NCBI GenBank assembly: GCA_036267355.1
Contig: DATAWG010000079.1
Span: 1 to 64,000 of the forward strand
Reading direction: 5' to 3'
Length of the DNA stretch: 64,000 nt
Source: Pirellulales bacterium
GTDB lineage: Bacteria > Planctomycetota > Planctomycetia > Pirellulales > DATAWG01
The notes below the pieces were generated by a model that worked only from the letters and a program-made list of their open reading frames with translations, had not been told where the DNA came from and did no database searches. The translations under genes were made by a program, and so were the position numbers. The stretch's first letter is position 1, and each line of letters begins with the position of its first letter. Below, piece after piece: positions 56,336 to 64,000 of the stretch.

Positions 56336-57121
56336 ATGCAGATTCTGCTGACCAACGACGACGGCATATACGCCCCCGGTTTGGCCGCGATGGAGCGAGC
56401 CCTGCTAAAGCTGGGAGAGGTGGCTGTCGTCGCTCCGGCGACCGAGCAAAGCGGCGTGGCTCATTCGATTACTTATCTCCGGCCGCTGACGGCCAAAGAG
56501 GTGTTCGACGGTCCGCGGCGACGGGGTTGGGCGGTCGACGGCAGCCCGGCCGATAGTGTGAAGATCGGCGTGTTCGAGTTTTGCCCGCGACGGCCCGATC
56601 TGGTCGTCAGCGGCATGAATGGCGGTTTGAACGCGGGAATCAACGTGCTTTATTCGGGCACCGTGGCGGCGGCGATCGAAGGGGCGTTTTTCGGAATCAC
56701 GAGCATCGCGATTTCCTTGGAATTCGACGAGCAGGCCGAGTTCGACCGGGCCGCCGAGTTGGCTTTGCGGGTGATCCGGCAAATTTTGGCCGCGAAGGGC
56801 CCGCAACCGCGGCTCTACAACGTCAATATTCCGACCAGCGCGATCAACAAGCCGAAGGGCGTGAAAGTCGTGCCGATGGGCGTTTATCGCTACGGCGAAA
56901 AGTTCGAAAAACGGATCGATCCGCGCGGCCGGGAGTATTTTTGGGCCACCAACGAACCGATGCCCCCTCGCGGCAAAGAAGAGACCGACATCACGGCCCT
57001 CGAGCAGGGCTACATCACCGTCACTCCGCTCAACTACGACCTGACACAGCGGAACACAATCTCCGAAATGGAGCGCTGGAACTGGGCCTCCTTAGACTGC
57101 GAGATTAAATCCGATTTCTAA
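56336..57121 (+). CDS. surE: 5'-nucleotidase SurE
   Basis: A metal-dependent phosphatase of nucleoside 5'- and 3'-monophosphates, important in stationary phase and stress in other bacteria. The 261-residue protein has the N-terminal metal motif LLTNDDGIYAPGL (Asp8, Asp9), APATEQSGVAHSITY (with the third metal ligand), and VSGMNGGLNAGINVLYSGTV. Length is typical. No pcm or nlpD neighbour, unlike in enterobacteria. The next gene, an exported four-repeat lipoprotein, begins 35 bases later and may be co-transcribed. Confidence 0.95.
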   Translation: MQILLTNDDGIYAPGLAAMERALLKLGEVAVVAPATEQSGVAHSITYLRPLTAKEVFDGPRRRGWAVDGSPADSVKIGVFEFCPRRPDLVVSGMNGGLNAGINVLYSGTVAAAIEGAFFGITSIAISLEFDEQAEFDRAAELALRVIRQILAAKGPQPRLYNVNIPTSAINKPKGVKVVPMGVYRYGEKFEKRIDPRGREYFWATNEPMPPRGKEETDITALEQGYITVTPLNYDLTQRNTISEMERWNWASLDCEIKSDF

Positions 57122-57156
57122 CACCTAGCCGTATCCCCTGACCCCCCACCCTGACG

Positions 57157-59337
57157 ATGACTCGAACATTCGCACTTCTGGCCGTGTCACTCGGCCTGCT
57201 TGTGATGAGCGGTTGCGGCGAGGTGAAGGGGAGCAACGCGGCCGCCGCCCAGGCTCAGACGGCGGCGCTGCAGCCGATGCCCCCAGCGCCGGAAGATCGC
57301 GATCTAAAGCTGAGCCCGCCCCCGCTCGCCCCCGCCCCGCTGCCGAAGATCGAGATTGCGGCGCCGAGTTCTGCCGACAACGGAAAACAGCCGTTCGATT
57401 TTTCCGACAATGGCCAACCCCTTGCGGCACCCACGGCGGGCCAAAACCCGGCGTCGCACGGCCAAGCGATTATCAAACTTTCCGACGCGAAAGTGTCGAG
57501 GGCGTCGCCGGGTGCTTACCGCTACCAAATTGCCTACGAATTCGTGCAGGGCCAAGCGTCCCCCACGAAGTTCTACACGGTGACCCTGCACGGCCTGCCC
57601 GCCAACCGGCAAGAAACATCGCATCTTGCCCCAGCCGCGGGAAGGTCTCTACTTCCGCGAGGGACGTTCGCTGGCACCGTCGGAATCCCGGGGGACATCA
57701 GCGGTGCCATGATCCTCGTATTGGAGGGTGACCGTGCCAACAGCGACGGCCGCTTGGCGTCGAATGTCCTCGAAGTCGGCTTGGACGGAAATCCGCCTCC
57801 CGGGCAGAACAACGCAACCGCCGCGGTCCCGCCGCTGAATAATTCCGACGCCGGGCCGCCCCATGTGCAGGTCACCGATGCAATCATCAGGCAGGTTGAC
57901 GCCGGCAAATTTCACTTCGAATTCAACTATGCGTTCGACCGGGGCGGGCCGATCGCAGCAGATTCGTACGCGGTTCTTATCGAGGACACGGTGCCCGGGG
58001 AGCAACCAAAATATCCGGTCCTAATGGAGCTGCCAGGAAGATCGCTTCAGCGAAGCGGAACGCTCCAGGGAAACTTTGCATGGGATGGTAAAGCACCGTC
58101 ACTCAAAATATGCGTCCACCGGGCAGCGAAAGGGGAAGCCAAGGCCTACGCGATTTCCGACGGCCTAATGGCGCCGGTCATTCGGGACGATGGCGCGTCG
58201 GCGCTGAACGGACCCCGCATTGGTCCAACGGTTGGCCGAACGCCGTCGTCCTCGGGTCCGACACGCGTCGACGTCGGCGGGGAATTCTGGCGGATCGATG
58301 CAAACAAGCTCCGCTTCCGAGTCGGATATGACTTCAAGAGCGGCCAACTCGATCCGAAGAAGTGGTACACGGTCGTCGTCCATGAGGAGGGCGCCAACGC
58401 ACACGGCGGACAAGCGACCGCCAAGTTTCCGGGGTCGGTGATGTTCCCAGACGGCGGCTACCTCATCGACGACCTCGCGCTCGGCGGCAACGCCGGTGAA
58501 TACGCAGCGCAAATGCTCGAAGGAGACTCCGAGCAAGACCCGGGACATCCGATTTCCGCTCTCAACGCCGGCTACGTGATTCGCGATCTGGCGCCGAGCG
58601 CGGCCGTGCGAAGCTTGCCACTCGCGGATAAGGCCGGCGCGGGCCCTGCTGCCGCGAAGAATTCTCCGCACGCAGGCGGAGCGGTTCACGTCGCGCTCTC
58701 CAATGCTTCGGTGGCGCGGGTCGATGCCGGCCGGGTTCACTTCAAGGTCGACTACGATTTCACCTCCGGTCAGCCCGATCCAAAACATGTCTACGTCGTC
58801 GTCGTCACGAATCCAGACGAAACCTTCCACGGAGTCATTCGGCGCGAGAAGAACTTCGTCGGCAAAGGGCTTCCGTCGAAAGGAACGTTCGAAGGCGATC
58901 TGGGCCTCGGCGGACGCAATCCGACGTTTCAAATGAAAATCGAGGATCTCGTCCCCCCGGGCATCGTTCACGTCGTTTCCGACGTCGTCGAGATCGGCGT
59001 TCACCGCAATATCAAGCCCGACAAACAACACGCGGATTTGCGGCCGGCGGCCGTTGGCGTCGGGGCCCAAGGCAAAGACTATGGCGCCGGCATGGTAACG
59101 ACGCCGGTTAGCGCATATTTCGCCGCGAAGCAGATGATCGTGTTCAACATCCAACTGCCGAAGGCGATGCAAATGTTCAAATTGACAAAAAATCGGAATC
59201 CGAATTCGCAGGCGGAATTCGACGAACAAATCATCAAGGAATGGGACATCAAGCTTCCCGAGCTTCCGGCCGGCGAACGCTATCTCTACGACCCGGCGAA
59301 GGGCGAATTGATGGTCGAACATCCTGAGAAGAAATAA
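57157..59337 (+). CDS. Lipoprotein with four repeated beta domains and a conserved C-terminal module
   Basis: A 726-residue lipoprotein: LLVMSGC gives Cys20. After a Pro/Ala linker (about 30-100), four homologous domains begin near residues 104, 236, 370 and 510. Each opens with a strand and then a VxAGxxxFxxxYxF-type core, such as VDAGKFHFEFNYAF, IDANKLRFRVGYDF and VDAGRVHFKVDYDF. Repeats 3 and 4 are the closest. The C-terminal 80 residues (from about 648) are a separate module ending PELPAGERYLYDP, a form I have seen in several planctomycete lipoproteins. Outer surface or periplasmic role; function unknown. Confidence 0.82.
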   Translation: MTRTFALLAVSLGLLVMSGCGEVKGSNAAAAQAQTAALQPMPPAPEDRDLKLSPPPLAPAPLPKIEIAAPSSADNGKQPFDFSDNGQPLAAPTAGQNPASHGQAIIKLSDAKVSRASPGAYRYQIAYEFVQGQASPTKFYTVTLHGLPANRQETSHLAPAAGRSLLPRGTFAGTVGIPGDISGAMILVLEGDRANSDGRLASNVLEVGLDGNPPPGQNNATAAVPPLNNSDAGPPHVQVTDAIIRQVDAGKFHFEFNYAFDRGGPIAADSYAVLIEDTVPGEQPKYPVLMELPGRSLQRSGTLQGNFAWDGKAPSLKICVHRAAKGEAKAYAISDGLMAPVIRDDGASALNGPRIGPTVGRTPSSSGPTRVDVGGEFWRIDANKLRFRVGYDFKSGQLDPKKWYTVVVHEEGANAHGGQATAKFPGSVMFPDGGYLIDDLALGGNAGEYAAQMLEGDSEQDPGHPISALNAGYVIRDLAPSAAVRSLPLADKAGAGPAAAKNSPHAGGAVHVALSNASVARVDAGRVHFKVDYDFTSGQPDPKHVYVVVVTNPDETFHGVIRREKNFVGKGLPSKGTFEGDLGLGGRNPTFQMKIEDLVPPGIVHVVSDVVEIGVHRNIKPDKQHADLRPAAVGVGAQGKDYGAGMVTTPVSAYFAAKQMIVFNIQLPKAMQMFKLTKNRNPNSQAEFDEQIIKEWDIKLPELPAGERYLYDPAKGELMVEHPEKK

Positions 59338-59417
59338 CGGCCATTTGCGATATACGTGACGTCAATTCGTCTCCTCAAATCATCTCATCCGTGAATCGGC
59401 ACCACAGGTTAGCAGCG

Positions 59418-59732
59418 ATGAAATCTCTTCTACGAAAATCGATTTTCCGCGGCGGCGCGGTTGCCGTCGCCCTGGCTTTTCTCGCCGCATCGCCGGCGCG
59501 CGGCGATAGCTGGATCTTTCAGCCGTCGTACTACACGCAAGCGCAGCAGCCGGTGGTGCGGATCGGGGCGGGGCGCTATTTGGTTCTCGGCGGCCCATTC
59601 TATACGCCGCCGCAAGGCGAATTCGTTCGCAGCGGTTTCCGCAACTCGATCAACACGATCCAAATCGGCAACCAAACGTTCGATCAGGTGAACGTATGGG
59701 ATTCGTGGATCCAAGTCGGATCGCAGTATTAG
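59418..59732 (+). CDS. Small exported protein of unknown function
   Basis: A 104-residue protein with signal peptide (GGAVAVALAFLAASPARGDS). The mature part has SWIFQPSYYTQAQQPVVRIG, RYLVLGGPFYTPPQGEFVRSG and FDQVNVWDSWIQVGSQY. It follows the four-repeat lipoprotein after 80 bases. No family recognised; the start at 59418 is chosen because it places the signal peptide directly after a short basic stretch. Confidence 0.6.
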   Translation: MKSLLRKSIFRGGAVAVALAFLAASPARGDSWIFQPSYYTQAQQPVVRIGAGRYLVLGGPFYTPPQGEFVRSGFRNSINTIQIGNQTFDQVNVWDSWIQVGSQY

Positions 59733-59993
59733 GCTGCAGGCTTGAGGCTGCAGGCTTGAGGACGAGGAAGCGAGCATCGCGCTACGCTAGCGTAGTGTCT
59801 GCGAAATAGGGTGTTTTATTCGTCTCACCCGCCTGCATTTTTTCCAACCACCAAGCCACAGAGAACACCGAGAAGACAAAGCCGAGTCGAGGGCGAGACG
59901 CTTCACCCGGCGCCGGACGGCGTCGCTCGCCCATTCGGACGCTTCCCACCCTACTCTGTGTGCTCGGTGACTCTGTGGTTACCACGCTTGCCG
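59733..59993. repeat. Intergenic region with dispersed 'cacagagaacaccgag' element and short direct repeat
   Basis: ggctgcaggcttgag is present twice in tandem (59733-59760). A ccaagccacagagaacaccg segment (about 59851) and a loosely inverted partner (gtgctcggtgactctgtggt, about 59960) are of a type also seen near 32460 and 63145. Confidence 0.55.
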
Positions 59994-60464
59994 TTATTTC
60001 GACGGCGGGGGCAGGGCCCGGGAGGGCGTTAGCAGACGGTCGATCGAAAGCGCGCCGGAGCCTTTGACCAAGATCACCAGCGCCAGGGCGATGGCGAGCA
60101 GGTGGTATTCGTAGCCTTCGGGTTTGCCCGGAACATTGCCCCAGTTCATGAAGAAGCCGTTCTGGAAGTGGACCTTCACGATGGCCACAACCATGACGCA
60201 GATTATTCCCAGGGCTGCCACTCGGCCCAGCAAACCGAGCACCAGCGCGATTCCGCCGCCGAATTCCGCGGCAATGGCCAGAAAGGCCAGCGGCGCCGGG
60301 ATGTGCATCGTATCGGTGAACACTGCCATTGTTTCATTGAACGTATGGCCGCCGAACCAGCCGAGCACTTTCTGTGAACCATGGATGAAGAAAACGATTC
60401 CGAGCACAAGCCGGGCCGCCACCAATACGCAATCGTCGTTCGTGCGTAGCAGTTTTGCGACCAT
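59994..60464 (-). CDS. DoxX-family membrane protein
   Basis: A 156-residue integral membrane protein with four helices. The first segment LVAARLVLGIVFFIHGSQKV and the following HGSQKVLGWFGG are characteristic of DoxX. FLAIAAEFGGGIALVLGLLGR and IICVMVVAIVKVHFQNGFF are helices 2-3 and GYEYHLLAIALALVILVKG the fourth. DoxX proteins are linked to redox and oxidative-stress control, but the reaction is unclear. A G-rich ribosome site (ggggg) precedes the ATG. Confidence 0.9.
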   Translation of the reverse strand: MVAKLLRTNDDCVLVAARLVLGIVFFIHGSQKVLGWFGGHTFNETMAVFTDTMHIPAPLAFLAIAAEFGGGIALVLGLLGRVAALGIICVMVVAIVKVHFQNGFFMNWGNVPGKPEGYEYHLLAIALALVILVKGSGALSIDRLLTPSRALPPPSK

Positions 60465-60490
60465 GATCGCCCCCTTGTTGTTTGCTCGGT

Positions 60491-61645
60491 TCAGTATTGG
60501 CTTTGATCGATCACGAAGCCGTCGTTGGATAGGTTCAGCTTATCCCACACGCCAAGGCTGGAGGAACCGGTTCCCTTTTCGACGTTGTCGATGATAAAGT
60601 GCACGCTGCCGTCGCAAAAACAAACATTTACACCGCCGGCATGCAAGCTGCGGGCCGTCTGTTGCACGTTGCCGTTGTTGCCAGTGTAGCAAGGCATTCC
60701 CAGCAAGCTCAGTTCCGACGAGCCCCCCAGCGCGTTGGCCACGTCGCTGCAACCGACGCTATCGTCTGCCCAGATCTGGGTGCAATTCGGTCCGTTGTCG
60801 TCCTGGACATATCCATGGCACCACAGCGCGCTCGGGCAAGCGCCGCTCATCGCCCAGATGCCGCGGCAATCGTACGAAGTTAAACCGGCACGAAGTTCGC
60901 CGAGCAAGATCGTATTGCTGGCGCCGTCTTTGATGTCGTCGAGCCGCAGCGAAGCATTCGCGCCCATGACGCCTTGGAGCTGGTTGTTCGACCATCCGGG
61001 GCCGACGCCGCTGGTGCCGCCGGTGCCCATGTAGCCCAGGCTGGCGTTGGCCCCGTAGTTGCCGCGTGCCCAGCCGTCGCCGAGATTGTTCGTCGAGCCG
61101 CTCGGGCTGGTAGAGCCCATGAATGGCGTGCGATTGTAAGAGTCCGACGGGCAGAGCATGAACGACAGGCTCGTGCCCCGCGCGACCACGTTGCTTTGGG
61201 CATTGCCGCCCGGCCCGGTGCCTGTGGCGCTGCTGCTGATCGGCTGGTTGATATTGCCGGAGGCGTCGGTGACGAAGGTTTGCCGTAGGGCGGCCTGATC
61301 CAATTGTGGGAGAATCAGGATGACCCAGTTTTCAAACAGCGTCGAGACATTGCCCGATTGGCCTCCTTCCACGCCGGAAAGATTCAGCGTCCAGGTGCTC
61401 CCGCTTTGGGTTCTCCACACCGAGCTCGGCGGAAACATGCCAAACGCCGAGTGGTAGGACTGCAACGCCAAGCCCAATTGCTTGATATTGCTTTTGCATT
61501 GCACGTTATGGGCCGATTCTCGAGCCTGATTCACGGCCGGCAAAAGGATCGACACCAAAATCGCGATGATGGCGATAACGACGAGCAGTTCGACCAAGGT
61601 AAAGCCGCGCGGCGGCGCAGCTCGTCCGCCAGAGCCAAGACGCAT
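60491..61645 (-). CDS. DUF1559 pilin-like exported protein
   Basis: A 384-residue protein with a type IV prepilin-like N terminus: [20 protein letters not shown], with cleavage expected between Gly and Phe. The DUF1559 domain follows ([29 protein letters not shown]) and ends with the family's H-x9-DG motif ([12 protein letters not shown]). Planctomycetes carry many such paralogues, and function is mostly unknown beyond pseudopilin-type export. ATG at 61645 has GAGG 5 bases upstream; the extended frame to 61921 is not used. Confidence 0.9.
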   Translation of the reverse strand: MRLGSGGRAAPPRGFTLVELLVVIAIIAILVSILLPAVNQARESAHNVQCKSNIKQLGLALQSYHSAFGMFPPSSVWRTQSGSTWTLNLSGVEGGQSGNVSTLFENWVILILPQLDQAALRQTFVTDASGNINQPISSSATGTGPGGNAQSNVVARGTSLSFMLCPSDSYNRTPFMGSTSPSGSTNNLGDGWARGNYGANASLGYMGTGGTSGVGPGWSNNQLQGVMGANASLRLDDIKDGASNTILLGELRAGLTSYDCRGIWAMSGACPSALWCHGYVQDDNGPNCTQIWADDSVGCSDVANALGGSSELSLLGMPCYTGNNGNVQQTARSLHAGGVNVCFCDGSVHFIIDNVEKGTGSSSLGVWDKLNLSNDGFVIDQSQY

Positions 61646-61927
61646 GAAAACCTCGCATGACAAATAAACCCCACCCGATGAACATATTTGACACATGGGA
61701 ACGCGGGCTGTCAACGATTTGTCGAATCGTCGCAGAGGGAGTACGTCGAACCAACGAACTCCCTGGCGATCGTCGATGGGGCGGCGAGCTTCGACCCGTT
61801 TTGCCCGCCGGTGAGAGAGCCGGCATATCTCGTCGTCATTTGAATAATTCGGCGTCGTGTGGTTGAATCGGGGTTGGCACGTCATGCCCAGTTTCGGCGA
61901 ACTATCCGCGATAAGGAACACACCACG

Positions 61928-63088
61928 ATGGCCTCACGCTCGATTGCCCTTTCGGTCGCACTCATCTTGCATTGCTGCGGGTTCGGAGTGGCGGCTTGGG
62001 CCCAGGACAAGGCCGCGGCTCCGGCGGCGATCTCCGCGGCGGCGCCGAAGTATTTCGAAGACGATGTGGCGGCATCGAATCCGTTGCGGGCCGAGCAGGC
62101 GAAAGAATTGGATGGATATATTCTCGCGCTGAAGCGCGACAAGAGCCGGCTCGACGCACTGTTCAAGCCCGACTATTCGTCGCCGCGGGCCTTCGAGAAA
62201 TCGGCCGAGCCGCTGCGCAGGGCCTTTTGCCGGAGCATCGGTTATCCGCCCCCCGGAGCGGCGCCGTCGGAATCGCCGACGTTCGACAAGATCGGCGACG
62301 ACAGCATGGCGAACTATTATCGAGCGAAAATTGCGATCCTGCCCGGCGTCCATGCCGAAGGGATTTACATCGTGCCCAAGCAGCTTGCCGGCCCGGCACC
62401 GCTGGTGATCGCGATGCATGGCGGCGGCGGATCGCCGGAAGTGGCGCTCTTTCATGGCGGGGCGAATTATCACGACATGGTGCGCGGCGCGGCGAAACAC
62501 GGCTATGTCGTTTTTGCGCCGCAACATCTCTTCTCGGCCGACGGTTTTCCCAAGGATATTCGCAATCGGATCGACGAGCGGATGCGGCTGGTCGGCACCA
62601 GTCTGACGGCCGTCGAAATCGCCAAGATCACGCGCAGCCTGGATGTCATTCTCAAGCGGCCCGAGGTGGATCCGCAGCGGGTCGCGATGGTCGGGCTGTC
62701 GTATGGCGGCTACTACGCACTGGTCGCTCCGGCGATCGACAGGCGGATCAAAGTCGCCGTGTCGAGCTGCTATTACGGCGTGCAGGAGGGGCGCTACGAG
62801 CGCGACGAACTCTCGGTGCCGAGCGATTTCAGGTTCAGCGATCGTTTTACACTGTTCCGCGATTCGGAGATCGTTGCCCTGATTTGCCCCCGGGCGCTTG
62901 AAATCCAGGCCGGCAACAAAGACGATCCCGACCATCGCGAGCCGGGCAAGCTGCTCGCGCCGAATTCGCGAGCCTATTACGAAAAGCTCGGCCTCGCCGA
63001 CCGGTTTCACTATCTGATCTTCACGGGGGGCCACGAATTCCACGATGAATCGGCCTGGGACTTCGTGCAGAAGCACTTGAACGATTGA
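61928..63088 (+). CDS. Exported alpha/beta hydrolase (acetyl-xylan esterase / dienelactone-hydrolase type)
   Basis: A 386-residue protein with signal peptide ([19 protein letters not shown]). Oxyanion strand [16 protein letters not shown], nucleophile Ser258 in [11 protein letters not shown] and His369 in [10 protein letters not shown]. The insertion between strands and the GLSYGG nucleophile place it among acetyl-xylan esterase or prolyl-oligopeptidase-like esterases of planctomycetes. Probably removes acetyl or acyl groups from a polysaccharide in the periplasm; substrate not predictable. AAGGA lies about 10 bases before the ATG. Confidence 0.85.
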   Translation: MASRSIALSVALILHCCGFGVAAWAQDKAAAPAAISAAAPKYFEDDVAASNPLRAEQAKELDGYILALKRDKSRLDALFKPDYSSPRAFEKSAEPLRRAFCRSIGYPPPGAAPSESPTFDKIGDDSMANYYRAKIAILPGVHAEGIYIVPKQLAGPAPLVIAMHGGGGSPEVALFHGGANYHDMVRGAAKHGYVVFAPQHLFSADGFPKDIRNRIDERMRLVGTSLTAVEIAKITRSLDVILKRPEVDPQRVAMVGLSYGGYYALVAPAIDRRIKVAVSSCYYGVQEGRYERDELSVPSDFRFSDRFTLFRDSEIVALICPRALEIQAGNKDDPDHREPGKLLAPNSRAYYEKLGLADRFHYLIFTGGHEFHDESAWDFVQKHLND

Positions 63089-63312
63089 GCCGGGATGTGC
63101 CTGGGGGTTTTGCTCATGCATGCGGATGCTTTCCGCTGTTTTCGGTGTTCTCTGTGGTTCAAACGCTTGGATTCTTTGAATCGCGCGACGATTCTCTGCC
63201 TCGGTTTTTCCCTAGCCCCGCATTTATGCCGGGGAACGCGCGCGTGATATGAGCCTCATTAGCCCGCCTTCAGCGGGCTTACGGCGCGGCGGTCTCGGCA
63301 TCGAGGATTGCC
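63089..63312. other. Intergenic region with small hairpin
   Basis: agcccgc (63261-63267) and gcgggct (63273-63279) form a 7-bp stem with loop cttca, a common planctomycete REP form. A 'tttcggtgttctctgtggtt' element lies at about 63139. Nothing else is supported. Confidence 0.55.
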
Positions 63313-64000
63313 GTGAGCGGCGGCGGCGCTCTTGTGTCGGCAAATGCAGGCTGCGAGAATGCCCGCATTTCACAGCACGACTTTGACCGCGCCAGCCTTT
63401 TTGCCGCTGAGGTTCATCTGCTGTCTCCCGCCGAAGAACTTGGGCTCAGCGGTTTGAGCTTGGATAGCCAACTGCGCAGGGCTGTCCATGCGCTGCCGGC
63501 GAAAGCGATCGTCGATTTGATCCGCCGCACCGCGGAGGAATCGCGGCTGCGGCACCTCATCTATCAGCGGGATGGGGGCGAGGAACTCGTGCGCGTGCTG
63601 ATTCGTCCCCTGGGGGTGATGCCCGAGCAGAGGGCCTATCTGCACTACGTGAATCTCACGGTTCTCAACGCGCTCAAGCGTCTGCCGGAACTCTATTTGG
63701 ACGATCCGGAAATCCGCCGCATCGTGCCGTTGAGCGAGCCGGAGGAGCAGTGGCTCCGCGACACCTGGGGGCCGAGCCAGCGCGACAGCAATCCGGTCAT
63801 CGGCCGGCTCGACGGTGTGATCGACCTCACCAGTCCGATGTGGAAAGACTCGTTGCGGCTGATCGAGCCCAATCTATGCGGCGTCGGCGGCATTCACATG
63901 AGCCCCATTGCCGAGCAACTGATCGCCGACTTGGTGTTGCCCATGTTGCAGCGGCAGAATCCGCAATTGCAGCTCGAGCTCGGCTCCGACTTGCGAGAGT
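63313..64000 (+). CDS. 5' part of a gene running off the right edge, function not recognised
   Basis: An open frame of at least 229 codons with no stop before the end of the window. GTG at 63313 has GAGG six bases upstream; the frame is closed by TGA at 63250-63252. Translation includes SQHDFDRASLFAAEVHLLSP, LHYVNLTVLNALKRLPELYL and, near the end, LRLIEPNLCGVGGIHMSPI. The EPN...GGIHMSP segment reminds me of an ATP-grasp or peptide-ligase core, but this is a weak guess. It has no signal peptide. The start is distinct from the overlapping small minus-strand frames, which I reject. Confidence 0.7.
   Translation, partial: MSGGGALVSANAGCENARISQHDFDRASLFAAEVHLLSPAEELGLSGLSLDSQLRRAVHALPAKAIVDLIRRTAEESRLRHLIYQRDGGEELVRVLIRPLGVMPEQRAYLHYVNLTVLNALKRLPELYLDDPEIRRIVPLSEPEEQWLRDTWGPSQRDSNPVIGRLDGVIDLTSPMWKDSLRLIEPNLCGVGGIHMSPIAEQLIADLVLPMLQRQNPQLQLELGSDLRE

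Overview
The window looks like one chromosomal segment from a planctomycete, most likely in or near the order Pirellulales. The evidence is gene content: two copies of the 'planctomycete cytochrome plus TAT-exported partner' gene pair (PSCyt1/DUF1549/DUF1553 with DUF1501, and PSCyt1/DUF1587-1592-1588-1585 with DUF1552), a DUF1080 protein, a DUF1559 pilin-like protein, a DUF3472 protein, many secreted proteins of lineage-restricted type, high GC, long intergenic gaps full of short REP-like repeats, and few strong Shine-Dalgarno sites. No phage, transposase, CRISPR array, tRNA or rRNA was recognised.

Layout. 1-870 is a higher-order repeat array. 1251-6314 holds a soluble hybrid histidine kinase and then a three-gene group (four-helix DUF3592 membrane protein, small arrestin-like protein, P-loop ATPase). 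6575-11939 holds a TolC-like outer-membrane lipoprotein and a large exported NPCBM-like protein. 11959-15326 (minus strand) holds an exported beta-sandwich protein, a thioredoxin-fold protein and an exported protein with its own terminator. 15866-22434 is a plus-strand run: DUF1080, a 1410-residue cytochrome/DUF1587-1585 protein and its DUF1552 partner. 22738-25493 (minus) is serA overlapping mutY. 26594-28689 holds an outer-membrane beta-barrel protein and a small lipoprotein. 28954-34678 holds an M13 metallopeptidase, an esterase, a monohaem cytochrome lipoprotein, a DUF3472 protein and a divergent SGNH esterase. 34982-38783 holds a small Cys/His-rich exported protein, then an ECF-type sigma factor followed by a membrane protein that fuses three cytoplasmic repeats to a YfbK-like von Willebrand module.

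39000-45010 (minus) is an alpha-glucan operon: two tandem, diverged treZ genes and a glycogen-debranching enzyme. Ku is divergent from it (45139). 46166-50767 is the second cytochrome/DUF1501 pair, followed by a 188-bp tandem duplication that copied the ends of both flanking convergent genes. 51093-57121 holds a HI0933-type flavoprotein, a small exported protein, PEP carboxylase and surE. 57157-61645 holds a four-repeat lipoprotein, a small exported protein, a DoxX membrane protein and a DUF1559 protein. The right edge has an exported alpha/beta hydrolase and the 5' part of a gene that runs out of the window.

How genes work together. The cytochrome/DUF1501-1552 pairs and the esterases fit the exported macromolecule-degrading machinery typical of this phylum. 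The treZ/treZ/debranching operon handles glycogen-like alpha-glucan. The sigma factor and its membrane neighbour look like a signalling pair. The DUF3592/arrestin-like/ATPase group and the sigma/YfbK pair are the best candidates for undescribed systems. All functional calls rest on reading motifs by eye; no database search was possible.
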